A stretch of DNA of 64,000 nucleotides from Gaoshiqia sediminis (GCF_025907915.1 NZ_JAPAAF010000005.1:1-64000), one strand, 5' to 3'. Positions 1-8,122 are shown, numbered from the stretch's first letter. Notes: generated by a model not told the origin, from the letters alone. Numbers and translations are program-made.

Positions 1-1
1 T

Positions 2-43
2 TCTGCCGTAGCTGCCGGTATTCTGTTGAGCTTCCTGATGTAA
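2..43 (+). CDS. C-terminal fragment of an upstream gene (hydrophobic tail)
   Basis: Only the last 13 codons before a TAA are inside the window. They read SAVAAGILLSFLM, a hydrophobic stretch typical of the last transmembrane helix of a membrane protein. An intrinsic terminator follows at about 64-97, as expected for a gene end here. A second frame stays open to a TGA at 55-57 but reads as a less natural polypeptide. Identity cannot be judged from so little. Confidence 0.3.
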   Translation, partial: SAVAAGILLSFLM

Positions 44-62
44 TCAAATTCACCTGATAATC

Positions 63-97
63 GAAAAGCTTCTCTCCCAAAAGAGGAGCTTTTTTTG
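63..97 (+). terminator. Rho-independent terminator
   Basis: An AAAGCTTCTCT arm pairs, with one wobble, to AGAGGAGCTTT across a short CCCAA-type loop and is followed by a run of T. It closes the gene ending near 43 and separates it from the ThuA-domain gene. Confidence 0.8.
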
Positions 98-131
98 TAT
101 CATTGCATAAACCAATTCTAAACTGATAATC

Positions 132-890
132 ATGAAAAAACTCGTTTTAGCGCTTTTGGTCGTCTTGCTGGCCAATTCAGCTTTTACTCAAGAGAATAAA
201 GAACTTCCGCCACCACAACTTAGTGTGTTGGTATTTTCAAAAACAAGTGGCTTTCGGCACAATTCAATTGCCAACGGACTTAAAATGATGAGTGAATTGG
301 CTCAGGAAAACAACTGGAACCTTACCGCGACCGAAAACAGTAAGTTGTTTACAACTGATTTTTTAATGAATTTTGATGTGGTTGTGTTTTTAAATCCCAC
401 CGGTGACGTATTGAACAACAACCAACAAAAAGCATTCACCAGCTTTTTGAATACGGGAAAAGGATTCGTGGGGATCCATGCGGCAGCCGACTGTGAATAC
501 GACTGGGACTGGTTTGGTAAGCTAAATGGCGCTTATTTTCTGACCCATCCGCCAGCACAAGAAGGGACCGTGATTTTTGAGGATACCAACCACCCGGCTA
601 TGGAAGTCTTTAAAGGCATGAAATCTTATACGACATTTGACGAATGGTACTCGTTCAAGGCAAATCCGCGCGAAAAAGTACATGTGCTGGCCCGTTTGGA
701 CGAATCATCCATCAAAATAGCGGACAATGACAAATGGAAAATGGGCGACCATCCCCTGATTTGGTGGCAGGAGTATGATAATATCCGTTCGTTTTATACG
801 GTTTTTGGACACACACCGGAAGCGTTTGACGATGTTAAGGTGAAAAAACACATTTCCGATGCCGTGGAATGGGCGGGGAAAAGAAAATAA
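132..890 (+). CDS. Secreted ThuA-like domain protein
   Basis: A 252-residue protein with a signal peptide (MKKLVLALLVVLLANSAFTQ). The rest is one ThuA-like (trehalose utilisation, glutamine-amidotransferase-like) domain: an N-terminal 'VLVFSKTSGFRHNSI' strand and loop, a 'GKGFVGIHAAADCEYDW' core and a C-terminal 'VFGHTPEAF' segment, all typical of the family. ThuA-like proteins are widespread in Bacteroidota, often near carbohydrate catabolism genes; their enzymatic activity is poorly established, and no sugar genes adjoin this copy. The length suits a single-domain member. It stands alone between two terminators, so it is probably monocistronic. Export is inferred from the signal peptide. 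Family assignment is firm, substrate unknown. Confidence 0.88.
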   Translation: MKKLVLALLVVLLANSAFTQENKELPPPQLSVLVFSKTSGFRHNSIANGLKMMSELAQENNWNLTATENSKLFTTDFLMNFDVVVFLNPTGDVLNNNQQKAFTSFLNTGKGFVGIHAAADCEYDWDWFGKLNGAYFLTHPPAQEGTVIFEDTNHPAMEVFKGMKSYTTFDEWYSFKANPREKVHVLARLDESSIKIADNDKWKMGDHPLIWWQEYDNIRSFYTVFGHTPEAFDDVKVKKHISDAVEWAGKRK

Positions 891-895
891 AAAAA

Positions 896-926
896 GAAAC
901 CGGATTCTTAAAGTCCGGTTTTTTTA
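896..926. terminator. Bidirectional terminator between convergent genes
   Basis: AAACCGGA pairs with TCCGGTTT around a small loop. A-rich sequence lies on the left and T-rich sequence on the right, so it can end both the ThuA-domain gene (plus) and the BFD-like gene (minus), whose stop codons flank it. Confidence 0.8.
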
Positions 927-928
927 TC

Positions 929-1138
929 TCACAAATTTAGTTTTCCCTGTGGATCTTGTGGTTGCGTGGCAAAAAACTCGTCAACAATCGCATCAATAGT
1001 CAGCAGGCATTTACCACAACTAGTGCCTGCGCGTGTAGCATATTGAATGTCGGAGGTGTCTTTTGCCCCCTTTTTCAATTCGTTGATGATTTCCTGTTCC
1101 GAAACCATGTTACATATACAAACCAAGCGGTTACTCAT
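929..1138 (-). CDS. BFD-like [2Fe-2S]-binding protein
   Basis: A 69-residue protein with the Cys pattern of BFD-like (bacterioferritin-associated ferredoxin) domains: Cys7-x-Cys9 near the N-terminus and Cys41-x2-Cys44 in 'AGTSCGKC'. These four residues are the expected [2Fe-2S] ligands. Free-standing BFD proteins shuttle electrons, for example to release iron from bacterioferritin; the same fold also occurs inside larger oxidoreductases. No bacterioferritin gene lies nearby, so the partner is unknown. It begins 62 bp after the HD-domain gene on the same strand with no terminator seen between them, so the two may be co-transcribed. The start is ATG; no clear Shine-Dalgarno is visible. Confidence 0.85.
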   Translation of the reverse strand: MSNRLVCICNMVSEQEIINELKKGAKDTSDIQYATRAGTSCGKCLLTIDAIVDEFFATQPQDPQGKLNL

Positions 1139-1200
1139 ATCTCAAACTTCTTAGCTGTTTTCCGGGTGTGTATTTTTACTGTCACTCGAGACGGATGTTT

Positions 1201-1986
1201 TTATTCAACAAATTTATTCTCGATAAAAAGCCTGATTTGGCGGTAGGCATCAATCACATCGTCCCTTTTGGGCATTGTGTCGTAAATCTTTTTGATCAGT
1301 TGTTTTTCGCTTACAAGCTGGAAACTGCTTTTGAAATTGAGATCATAAACCATCCCCATTAGCATCAGCTTAAAATCATTCACCGACTGGACGTCTTTCC
1401 TGACAACCGGTTTTCCAACTGCCAGGCTTTTAATGACAGCCTCGCTAATGCCCGGCGTATGTGGCAGGTTATAGCAGATGGAAGGAAGACTGAATGAGCC
1501 ATCGCGCTTCAAAAAGCTGACGCATATCTCCCAAATATCAAGTTTGTCGGCATCGCGCAGTAGCTGGCTGAAAAGCATTTGTTGTTTGTCTTTCGAGGTC
1601 ACGGAAGCTTTATTGTGCGATTCAATGGCAAATAAAACCAGTTGCTGTTCCGTTTCGGTCAATACACTGAAAAAGGTTTGTTCCTTCAGCATGGAAACAC
1701 TTTGGGCGGCATGGTCACCGAACTTAGTGTCGTCGAAACTTTGGTGTTCGGTAAATTGCACAAAACGCCCCAAATCGTGAAACAATCCGATGAATTCGGC
1801 CAATTCGCACTCTGGTTCATCCAGCTCCAGTCTTTGGGCCAGCAGTGCCGAAAGTTTGGCCACACGCAAGGAGTGGTCAAGCTTAAGTTGCAGGCTTTCT
1901 GCCACGTAGTGATCTTTTGTTTTAACCAGCTTTTTGGTGTAATCTTCAAAAAACTTAATCCCTTCTTCCAGAATATTTTTCGTCAT
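1201..1986 (-). CDS. HD-domain phosphohydrolase
   Basis: A 261-residue soluble protein with the HD-superfamily metal-binding signature: His in 'LDHSLRVAKLSALLAQ', the HD pair in 'GLFHDLGRF', a further His in 'KFGDHAAQS' and a late Asp in 'LRDADKLDIWE'. HD proteins are metal-dependent phosphohydrolases acting on nucleotides, cyclic nucleotides or similar substrates; this subgroup has no substrate I can name. I chose the ATG at 1986 over an upstream in-frame start at 2052 because a GGAG Shine-Dalgarno sits about 8 nt before it and a -7 box (2009-2016) would put transcription start downstream of 2052. The BFD-like gene follows on the same strand. Confidence 0.82.
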   Translation of the reverse strand: MTKNILEEGIKFFEDYTKKLVKTKDHYVAESLQLKLDHSLRVAKLSALLAQRLELDEPECELAEFIGLFHDLGRFVQFTEHQSFDDTKFGDHAAQSVSMLKEQTFFSVLTETEQQLVLFAIESHNKASVTSKDKQQMLFSQLLRDADKLDIWEICVSFLKRDGSFSLPSICYNLPHTPGISEAVIKSLAVGKPVVRKDVQSVNDFKLMLMGMVYDLNFKSSFQLVSEKQLIKKIYDTMPKRDDVIDAYRQIRLFIENKFVE

Positions 1987-2008
1987 TGCAATTTCTCCAA
2001 GTATGAAG

Positions 2009-2016
2009 CAAAAATA
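2009..2016 (-). promoter_or_regulatory. -7 box of the HD-domain gene promoter
   Basis: Read on the minus strand this is TATTTTTG, matching the Bacteroidota TAnnTTTG element, 22 bases upstream of the ATG at 1986. No clear TTTG -33 element is seen. It decides the start codon of the HD-domain gene. Confidence 0.6.
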
Positions 2017-2129
2017 GCTTATTTCAGTTATCCACTGACTGCCAGCATCCAAGATTTATCAACATTTCTCAGCTTGATAATCTTTGCTTAAGTTTTTCAC
2101 TTTTTTTATCAAAAAAACGAATGTTTTAC

Positions 2130-2137
2130 TATTTTTG
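2130..2137 (+). promoter_or_regulatory. -7 box upstream of tRNA-Arg
   Basis: TATTTTTG matches TAnnTTTG and ends 10 bases before the mature 5' end of the tRNA, so transcription would begin almost at the tRNA. The -33 element is not recognisable. Confidence 0.6.
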
Positions 2138-2147
2138 CAGCCGCATT

Positions 2148-2219
2148 GGTCCCATAGTTCAATGGATAGAATATCAGATTCCGGTTCTGACGATTTGGGT
2201 TCGAGTCCCGATGGGATCA
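2148..2219 (+). tRNA. tRNA-Arg (anticodon CCG)
   Basis: The 72-nt sequence folds as a tRNA. The acceptor stem GGTCCCA pairs with TGGGATC (one G-T wobble) and the discriminator base is A2219. The anticodon stem TCAGA/TCTGA encloses loop TTCCGGT, giving anticodon CCG, which reads the Arg codon CGG. The T arm has the usual GGTTCGAGTCCC form. CCA is not encoded, so it would be added after transcription. A terminator follows within 5 bases. Confidence 0.95.
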
Positions 2220-2223
2220 CAGG

Positions 2224-2249
2224 AAAGCCGCTTAAACAGCGGCTTTTGT
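2224..2249 (+). terminator. Terminator of tRNA-Arg
   Basis: AAAGCCGCT pairs with AGCGGCTTT around loop TAAAC and is followed by T-rich sequence. It lies directly after the tRNA. Confidence 0.85.
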
Positions 2250-2301
2250 TGTTTTAGGCTCGTTGCAATTTATCTTTTTGTCATTGAATATTTGCTCAAT
2301 A

Positions 2302-2335
2302 AAAAAAGACTGCCGTTGGAAGAGCAGTCTTTTTG
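2302..2335. terminator. Terminator at the end of the rnf operon
   Basis: AAAAAGACTGC pairs perfectly with GCAGTCTTTTT across a 10-nt loop, with A/T runs on both sides. It lies 25 bp beyond the rnfA stop codon and can act on both strands. Confidence 0.85.
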
Positions 2336-2359
2336 AATTATGAGAAATGGTATTGTTGA

Positions 2360-2932
2360 CTAAACCAATCCGCTGAAACCCATGAATGCCATGGCTAAAA
2401 TGCCAGCAACGATAAGCGCAATTGGAGTTCCTTTTAATCCTTTTGGTACATCAATCAGGTCGAGGTGTTCGCGCAGCCCGGCAAATAACACCAGCGCCAG
2501 GCCAAAACCTATTGCATTGCTGATAGCAAAAACCACACCTTCCATTAAATTAAACTCTTTCTGGATGGTGAGAATGGCTACCCCCAAAATAGCACAGTTG
2601 GTGGTAATCAGGGGCAAGAAAACGCCTAACGCCTGGTAAAGCGCCGGACTTACCTTTTTCAGGATAATTTCAACCAGCTGAACCAACGACGCAATCACCA
2701 GAATAAACGAAATGGTTTGCAGGTAGCCAATGTTGAACGGATTTAAGATGTAAAGCTGAATGAGGTAAGTAACGATGGTTGCAAGGACCATTACAAACGT
2801 GACAGCCCCGGCCATTCCCACAGCTGTTGAAATACGTTTGGAAACACCCAGAAACGGACAAACGCCCAGAAATTGGGTCAATACAATGTTATTGACAAAG
2901 ACCGCTGATATAATGATAATGATATATTCCAT
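2360..2932 (-). CDS. rnfA: Rnf complex subunit RnfA
   Basis: A 190-residue integral membrane subunit of the Rnf ferredoxin:NAD+ oxidoreductase, homologous to NqrE. It starts '[29 protein letters not shown]', the classic RnfA N-terminus, whose Cys lies in the region reported to bind an intramembrane iron-sulfur site shared with RnfE. It has about six hydrophobic helices and '[17 protein letters not shown]' in the second half, which mirrors the first. The length is normal. It is the last gene of rseC-rnfBCDGEA, 12 bp after rnfE and just before a strong terminator. RnfA and RnfE form the inverted-repeat membrane core through which electrons cross. Confidence 0.96.
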   Translation of the reverse strand: MEYIIIIISAVFVNNIVLTQFLGVCPFLGVSKRISTAVGMAGAVTFVMVLATIVTYLIQLYILNPFNIGYLQTISFILVIASLVQLVEIILKKVSPALYQALGVFLPLITTNCAILGVAILTIQKEFNLMEGVVFAISNAIGFGLALVLFAGLREHLDLIDVPKGLKGTPIALIVAGILAMAFMGFSGLV

Positions 2933-2944
2933 GTATTATTCCTC

Positions 2945-3529
2945 CTACGCTTTTTTGATTTTGTTGGAAATGGCGATCAAATAGCCAAGCACAATGAATG
3001 CCCCGGGGGCCAATACAAAAAGTAGCATGCCATAATCTTCAGGAAATACGGAGATGTTGAAGATTTTGCCGCTTCCCAGAAACTCACGGATGGCGCCCAG
3101 TATCGTTAATGCCATGGAAAAGCCAAGTCCCATGCTCAAACCGTCAATGGCCGAAGAAAGCACATTGTTTTTCGAGGCGAATGCTTCGGCGCGTCCCAAA
3201 ACAATGCAGTTAACCACAATCAGCGGGATAAACAGCCCAAGACTTTTAAACAGCTCGGGCAGATATGCCTGCATCGACAATTCGACCACTGTTACAAATG
3301 AGGCGATAATGACGATAAAACTCGGGATGCGGACTTTGTCGGGAATGACATTTTTCACCAACGAAACCACGATGTTGGCCATCAGCAACACAAAAGTGGT
3401 AGCCAATCCCATACCTAAACCGTTGATGGCTGACGATGTAACACCCAGCGTGGGGCACATTCCCAGCAGTAAAACAAAAATTGGGTTTTCCTTTAAAAAA
3501 CCTTTTGTGAAATTATTCCATTGATTCAT
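2945..3529 (-). CDS. rnfE: Rnf complex subunit RnfE
   Basis: A 194-residue membrane subunit homologous to RnfA and NqrD. Typical features are '[27 protein letters not shown]' near the N-terminus and '[19 protein letters not shown]' in the second half, the two Cys-containing half-membrane segments of the family (each run crosses two motifs). The start ATG overlaps the rnfG stop by four bases (ATGA), which indicates translational coupling. It is predicted to pair with RnfA in the inner membrane. There is nothing unusual in length or key residues. Confidence 0.96.
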   Translation of the reverse strand: MNQWNNFTKGFLKENPIFVLLLGMCPTLGVTSSAINGLGMGLATTFVLLMANIVVSLVKNVIPDKVRIPSFIVIIASFVTVVELSMQAYLPELFKSLGLFIPLIVVNCIVLGRAEAFASKNNVLSSAIDGLSMGLGFSMALTILGAIREFLGSGKIFNISVFPEDYGMLLFVLAPGAFIVLGYLIAISNKIKKA

Positions 3530-4167
3530 AATGCACCTCCTTCGGTTTCTTCATCGTGTGAAATTGGTCCCTCAGTTTCGTGTTGGGCAGCAGCCTGAAA
3601 TGATTTGTACGCTTTTCGGATGGACTCCAAAAAGGCTCTCGAAGTGATGGTGGACGCGGTAATGGCATCCACTTCGCCGCCGTCTTTGGTCACCAAAAGC
3701 TTGGCTGTTCCGGGATTTTTACCGATGATGTTCTGGCCGGCTTTAGCAGTATTGTTAAACCAGGTATCCATTTTCGATCCCAGGCCTGGCGTTTCTTTAT
3801 GTTCCAGCACCTGATACCCGCTGATGACGCCATCCGGTTTAAAGCCAACCATAATCTGGATCAATCCGCCAAAACCATTTTTGGAGTATGTTTTGACAGC
3901 TACGCCGACCAACTCCTGCGAACTGTTGAATGCCGGGAAAAATATCAGACTGTCACCTCCATCTTCCGGTGCGGCTTTCCACGAAGCACCCAGTTCGTTA
4001 TATTCGGGCAGGATATTTTTTATAGCCTCGTTTTGCGCTTTTAGTTTGGCAACATCAATTGCCTCTTTGGTCATGCTGTGCACAAAACCAAGAATGGTTG
4101 CCGATATTAGAGAAACCATTAACAAGGTCAGCACCATGCTTAAAAATGTCGATTTTTTTCCAGCCAT
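3526..4167 (-). CDS. rnfG: Rnf complex subunit RnfG (covalent-FMN protein)
   Basis: A 213-residue protein with one N-terminal membrane helix (residues about 9-31) and a periplasmic FMN-binding domain. The FMN attachment motif reads '[10 protein letters not shown]' at residues 167-176; by analogy with the S-G-A-T motif of RnfG and NqrC, Thr173 would carry the phosphoester-linked FMN. The motif is a slight variant (TAST). 'ETPGLGSKM' just after residue 124 is also a family hallmark. The start overlaps the rnfD stop by one base and the stop overlaps rnfE. A flavin transferase (ApbE) is needed for FMN attachment, but no apbE gene is in this window. Confidence 0.95.
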   Translation of the reverse strand: MAGKKSTFLSMVLTLLMVSLISATILGFVHSMTKEAIDVAKLKAQNEAIKNILPEYNELGASWKAAPEDGGDSLIFFPAFNSSQELVGVAVKTYSKNGFGGLIQIMVGFKPDGVISGYQVLEHKETPGLGSKMDTWFNNTAKAGQNIIGKNPGTAKLLVTKDGGEVDAITASTITSRAFLESIRKAYKSFQAAAQHETEGPISHDEETEGGAL

Positions 4168-5150
4168 TAGTTCGTTCCTCCAAATCGTTTAGGTTTTACA
4201 TACGAATTGATTAGCGGTGTAAAGCCGTTCATAATTAAGATGGCAAATGAGATTCCTTCGGGATAAGCTCCAAAGTTTCGGATCAGTACGGTAATTACAC
4301 CAATACCAGCAGCGTAAATAAACTGTCCTCGGTGGGTCATGGGCGAAGTCACCATGTCGGTGGCCATGTAAATGGCGCCCAGCATGGCCCCGCCGGTGAG
4401 CAGGTGAAATACCGGTTCGATAAAGTTTTCAGGGTTTACCATCCATAAAATTCCCTGGAATACGAAAATGGTTCCCAGCACAAAAACCGGGATATGGAAG
4501 GTGATTACTTTTTTCCAAAGCATGTAGCCAAAACCAAGTAGCAGGAGCAGGGCCGAAATTTCGCCCATCGAACCCGACATGTTTCCGTAAAGCAGGTCCA
4601 TTCCCGAGGGTAGGCTATCCATCAATGCGCTTACCGGTTGGCCGCTTTTAACGCCTTCTTTCAAAATACCCAAAGGGGTAGCGGTTGTTAGTGCATCAAC
4701 TGCGGCGTGTTGGCTCACGGGCCAGCTGGTCATTTGTACCGGAAACGAAATCAGCAAAAACACGCGGCCAACCAGCGCCGGGTTAAACGGGTTGTTGCCC
4801 AGTCCGCCAAAAGACAGTTTTCCCACGCCGATGGCCACCAATGCTCCGGTAATGATGATCCAGCTTGGGATGGAGGCCGGAACGTTAAAGGCGAGCAAAA
4901 TGCCGGTCAAAGCGGCCGAACCATCAGTGATTTTAGGAACTTCCTTCATAATAAAACGCTGGATCAAGTACTCGAAAGCCATGCAGGAAACCACCGCCAG
5001 CAGAGTGACACGGACAGCATCGAGCCCAAACATAAATACCGACCAAACCAACGCCGGCAGCAAAGCCAGGAGGACCCGGTACATAATTTTATTCACCGAG
5101 TCGCTTGTGTGCACATGCGGTGAAGGTGATATCGTTAGCAGTTTACTCAT
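4167..5150 (-). CDS. rnfD: Rnf complex subunit RnfD (covalent-FMN membrane protein)
   Basis: A 327-residue polytopic membrane subunit homologous to NqrB. It begins 'MSKLLTISPSPHVHTSDSV', matching the family N-terminus. It carries 'GLGNNPFNPALVGRVFLL' near residue 116 and the FMN-attachment region 'VDALTTATPLG' at 151-161, where Thr158 would bind FMN. The C-terminal half contains 'GGAMLGAIYMATDMVTSPM', another strongly conserved segment. RnfD is thought to link electron flow to ion translocation. It follows rnfC with a 57-bp gap, the longest within the operon, and overlaps rnfG by one base. Confidence 0.96.
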   Translation of the reverse strand: MSKLLTISPSPHVHTSDSVNKIMYRVLLALLPALVWSVFMFGLDAVRVTLLAVVSCMAFEYLIQRFIMKEVPKITDGSAALTGILLAFNVPASIPSWIIITGALVAIGVGKLSFGGLGNNPFNPALVGRVFLLISFPVQMTSWPVSQHAAVDALTTATPLGILKEGVKSGQPVSALMDSLPSGMDLLYGNMSGSMGEISALLLLLGFGYMLWKKVITFHIPVFVLGTIFVFQGILWMVNPENFIEPVFHLLTGGAMLGAIYMATDMVTSPMTHRGQFIYAAGIGVITVLIRNFGAYPEGISFAILIMNGFTPLINSYVKPKRFGGTN

Positions 5151-5207
5151 TTTATAGTTCTGAATTAAAAATGATAAATTTTGATTATTGGTTTGATGAT
5201 TTTGTGC

Positions 5208-6539
5208 CTACTTTTTACGGCTGCGGATGATTTGTCCCACTTTCCCTTTTCCCAACCGAATATAATCGAGCAGCGGACGATCGGCAGGGCAGGTGTAGCT
5301 GCACGATCCGCATTCAATGCAATCCATCACCCGGTTGGTTTCGGCTTTGTCCCAGATTTGTTTGTCCGAAACAGTCATCAGGTAGTAGGGCTCCAGTCCC
5401 ATTGGGCAAACGGTAACGCAGCGACCGCAACGGATGCAACTTTTCATCACTTCCCTTTTAGCCTCCGGCGCGGGCATGATCGTGATGCCCGATGTCCCTT
5501 TGGTAACGGGCACTTCCAGTGAGGCAATGGCTTTTCCCATCATGGGGCCGCCGCTGATAATTTTACCGGTATCTTCGGGAAGGCCGCCTGCCGCGTCAAC
5601 TAAATCCTGCACGGGGGTGCCCACACGTACCAAGAAGTTTGACGGTTTTTTAACGGATTTTCCGGTAATGGTTACCACCCGTTCGATCAGGGGTTTGTTT
5701 TTCTGAACGGCTTCGTACACGGCAAAAGCAGTTCCCACATTGCTCACCACAGCGCCAACGGCAATCGGCAGGGCGCCCGAGGGGACTTCACGGCCCGTAA
5801 CTGCTTTAATCAGCTGCTTTTCGCCACCCTGCGGATATTTTACCTTCAACGGCACCACTTCGATCGATGAGTCAGCTGATACCAGGTTTCTCAGGTGGGC
5901 GATGGCGTCTTTTTTGTTATTTTCGATGCCGACATAGGCTTTGTTTACCTGCAAGGCACACATCAGCAGGCGGATGCCCACCATGATTTCGCTTCCTTTT
6001 TCGAGCATCAGCCGGTGGTCGGATGTAAGATAGGGTTCGCACTCAACGCCATTGATGATCAGCATCTCAGCTTTCATCCCCTGAGGAGGCATCAGCTTTA
6101 CATGAGTAGGGAAGGTGGCCCCACCCAATCCAACTACACCGGCAACATTAATTTTGTCGATGATCGCCTTGCTGTCGGCCTGAAAATCCGTGACCAGGTC
6201 GTCGCCCGTATGGATCGATTCCATCCATTCATCTCCTTCCACATCAATAAAAATACCTTGCTTCGGGTAGCCCGAGGCATCCGGGGCCATATCAACTTTT
6301 TTGACGGTTCCGGATACCGAAGAATGAATGTTGGCAGAAACAAAACCGCCGGCCTGAGCGATAAGTTGTCCAACTTTTACCTGATCGCCTTTTTTTACCA
6401 GGGCTTGTGCTGGTGCTCCTATATGCTGGGCAATGGGTATAAAAACGCTTTTGGGTAAAGCCAGTTTTTCGATGGCTTTGTCGGCTGACAGCTTATTTTC
6501 AGCCGGATGGACCCCTCCAAGTTTAAAAGTTTTTAACAC
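5208..6539 (-). CDS. rnfC: Rnf complex subunit RnfC (NADH-binding, 2x[4Fe-4S])
   Basis: A 443-residue peripheral subunit that carries the NAD(H)/FMN site. The N-terminal barrel-sandwich domain precedes a Rossmann-like NADH/FMN region with the typical 'GLGGATFPTHVKL' and 'NGVECEPYLTSDHRLM'. Two CX2CX2CX3C clusters follow near the C-terminus ('CIRCGRCVTVCP' and 'CIECGSCSYTCP'). The start is GTG at 6539, supported by a strong AAAGGAGG Shine-Dalgarno a few bases upstream, unusual in Bacteroidota where such sites are often weak. The protein is shorter than proteobacterial RnfC, which has a long repetitive tail; this compact form is common in Bacteroidota and clostridia. Confidence 0.96.
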   Translation of the reverse strand: MLKTFKLGGVHPAENKLSADKAIEKLALPKSVFIPIAQHIGAPAQALVKKGDQVKVGQLIAQAGGFVSANIHSSVSGTVKKVDMAPDASGYPKQGIFIDVEGDEWMESIHTGDDLVTDFQADSKAIIDKINVAGVVGLGGATFPTHVKLMPPQGMKAEMLIINGVECEPYLTSDHRLMLEKGSEIMVGIRLLMCALQVNKAYVGIENNKKDAIAHLRNLVSADSSIEVVPLKVKYPQGGEKQLIKAVTGREVPSGALPIAVGAVVSNVGTAFAVYEAVQKNKPLIERVVTITGKSVKKPSNFLVRVGTPVQDLVDAAGGLPEDTGKIISGGPMMGKAIASLEVPVTKGTSGITIMPAPEAKREVMKSCIRCGRCVTVCPMGLEPYYLMTVSDKQIWDKAETNRVMDCIECGSCSYTCPADRPLLDYIRLGKGKVGQIIRSRKK

Positions 6540-6554
6540 GATTGGCCTCCTTTA

Positions 6555-7484
6555 TTAGTTTTCAGTATTATCTGGTTGATTTTTGTCTGTAGCCGACTTC
6601 GGTGCTGCAACCGGTTTTTCCGCTTTTTCAGCTGGTTTGGGCGGAAGGTCTTCTTTTATTTTCCGCGGGGGAAAGTTTACCTCGATGATGGCGTTTGTTG
6701 GGCACTCGAGAACACATTTACGGCACAACTTACATTTATCGGCATCGATAAAGGCCAGGTTGTTGCTCATGGTGATGGCATCGAACGGACATACCTTGAA
6801 GCATTTGCTGCAACCGATACAGGCCACTTCACACGATTTTTTGGCAATACCGCCTTTGTCTTCGTTGCGGCAAGCCACATAGATCTTCCGGTCTTTCGGG
6901 CCTTTTTTGCGTAGTTCGATCAGCGTTTTCGGACAGGCCTCCACACAGGCTCCACAGGCCACGCACTTGTCGTCTATCACTTCGGGCAAGCCGGTTTCGG
7001 GGTTCATGTGGATCGCGTCAAAATCGCAGGCAACCACGCAATCGCCACATCCCAGGCAGCCGTATTGGCAGCCGGTGTCTCCGCTGTACAGCGAAGCTGC
7101 AACCGCGCACGATAAAGCTCCGTCATACTGGTTGGTTTTGGGGCGGTGTTCGCACGAGCCGTTGCAACGCACCACGGCCACTTTGGGTGTTTGTACCACG
7201 GCTTCCAGGCCCAAAATTCCAGCTACACCCGACATGCAGTCATTTCCGCCTACCGGGCAATATAGCGATGCCAGGTCATCCGCTTTTACACAAGCTTCGG
7301 CAAAAGCACGGCAGCCGGCAAAGCCGCAACCACCGCAGTTCGCGCCCGGCAAGGCTTTTTCAACATCGTCGATCCGTGGATCTTCATATACTTTAAATTT
7401 TTGGGCCACAAAATACAGGATCACTGCTGCCAGTGTCCCGATTGCGCTCAGGGTAATAATTGTATAAACAATTGTCATGCTCAT
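6555..7484 (-). CDS. rnfB: Rnf complex subunit RnfB with four ferredoxin-type clusters
   Basis: A 309-residue membrane-anchored iron-sulfur subunit, the entry point for electrons from ferredoxin. An N-terminal helix (residues about 5-28) is followed by a [4Fe-4S] Fes domain (Cys50, 53, 58, 76). Four CX2CX2CX3C motifs then start at Cys143, 174, 222 and 251, enough for four more [4Fe-4S] clusters. Proteobacterial RnfB has about 190 residues and two such motifs, so this is the extended, multi-cluster type seen in many anaerobes. A Pro/Lys/Ala-rich tail (about 278-309) is probably disordered. Two in-frame ATGs (7484, 7478) are possible starts. It lies between rseC and rnfC. Confidence 0.95.
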   Translation of the reverse strand: MSMTIVYTIITLSAIGTLAAVILYFVAQKFKVYEDPRIDDVEKALPGANCGGCGFAGCRAFAEACVKADDLASLYCPVGGNDCMSGVAGILGLEAVVQTPKVAVVRCNGSCEHRPKTNQYDGALSCAVAASLYSGDTGCQYGCLGCGDCVVACDFDAIHMNPETGLPEVIDDKCVACGACVEACPKTLIELRKKGPKDRKIYVACRNEDKGGIAKKSCEVACIGCSKCFKVCPFDAITMSNNLAFIDADKCKLCRKCVLECPTNAIIEVNFPPRKIKEDLPPKPAEKAEKPVAAPKSATDKNQPDNTEN

Positions 7485-7490
7485 AATAAA

Positions 7491-7907
7491 TTATTGTAAA
7501 GGCTTGATTTCAAATTCAAAGCTTCGTTTTAATTTGTTCCTGAATAAGTACAGGACAAAGTAATAGGGGACGAGAATGCCCAAGGCAAAAAGTCCGCTCA
7601 GGCCTTCGTTTTGTGTGATTTGAAGGGAGATGATGAGAGTGGCCATCAGCAACAGAAAAGGAAGCACATAACCATAGAATAAGGCCTTGAAACCCTGCGA
7701 CGTTTTCCCGATCACACGAACCTGCTGGCCCAGGCGGAAATCGCCGGTGAAATGTTCGATTTCAATGTCTTTGTCTTTCATATCTGCGGCTGTACAGGCC
7801 CCTTTGGCATGGCAAGAGGCGCAAGCAGATTCGTTAATAATGCCTACAATTATTTTTTCTCCTGAAAGCTTCTTAATGATCCCCGTGTGTTCAATTCCTT
7901 CCGACAT
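7491..7907 (-). CDS. rseC: RseC/SoxR-reducing-system family membrane protein
   Basis: A 138-residue protein of the RseC/MucC family: a short soluble N-terminal region with closely spaced cysteines ('ACASCHAKGACTA') followed by two hydrophobic helices ('YVLPFLLLMATLIISL' and 'GLFALGILVPYYFVLYLF'). Members are tied to the Rnf-like SoxR-reducing system in enterobacteria and often lead rnf operons in Bacteroidota. It is the first gene here, 6 bp before rnfB. I take the ATG at 7907, not an upstream TTG at 7922, because GGAG lies about 8 nt before that ATG. A role in Rnf assembly or maturation is inferred from location. Confidence 0.88.
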   Translation of the reverse strand: MSEGIEHTGIIKKLSGEKIIVGIINESACASCHAKGACTAADMKDKDIEIEHFTGDFRLGQQVRVIGKTSQGFKALFYGYVLPFLLLMATLIISLQITQNEGLSGLFALGILVPYYFVLYLFRNKLKRSFEFEIKPLQ

Positions 7908-7939
7908 CCTATTTCGCTCCAAAGCTTTTTTTTCGTCTG

Positions 7940-7947
7940 CAAAACTA
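7940..7947 (-). promoter_or_regulatory. Candidate proximal -7 box of the rnf operon
   Basis: Minus-strand TAGTTTTG fits TAnnTTTG and lies 32 bases upstream of the rseC start. No -33 TTTG is evident. A second candidate box lies at 8115-8122. Confidence 0.5.
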
Positions 7948-8095
7948 TAGATGTTTGCATAACTTGTTTGTGTTGAAAAATCATTTTTATAACATCTAAC
8001 CCTATTTGTATTGATTTTAAATAGTGGATTTGAATGATGTTTGTAGTCTGTATATCAATTACATGAACTGCTGATTTGTACGTTTTTTTGTAAGT

Positions 8096-8122
8096 TGCGT
8101 AATCGATTGCGCAGCAAAAATA
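8096..8122 (-). promoter_or_regulatory. Near-perfect palindrome beside a -7 box upstream of rnf
   Basis: Positions 8096-8113 read TGCGTAATCGATTGCGCA, an 18-bp inverted repeat centred on ATCGAT with a single mismatched pair. Immediately beside it (8115-8122) the minus strand reads TATTTTTG, a TAnnTTTG box. Transcription toward rseC would start within the palindrome, the classical position of a repressor operator. No other gene in the 278-bp gap could own this site. The rest of the gap shows nothing else I can name. Confidence 0.5.

Noticed and set aside
2121-2336. 71-codon ORF covering tRNA-Arg
   Set aside because: It runs through the tRNA and its terminator; a protein-coding reading is implausible.
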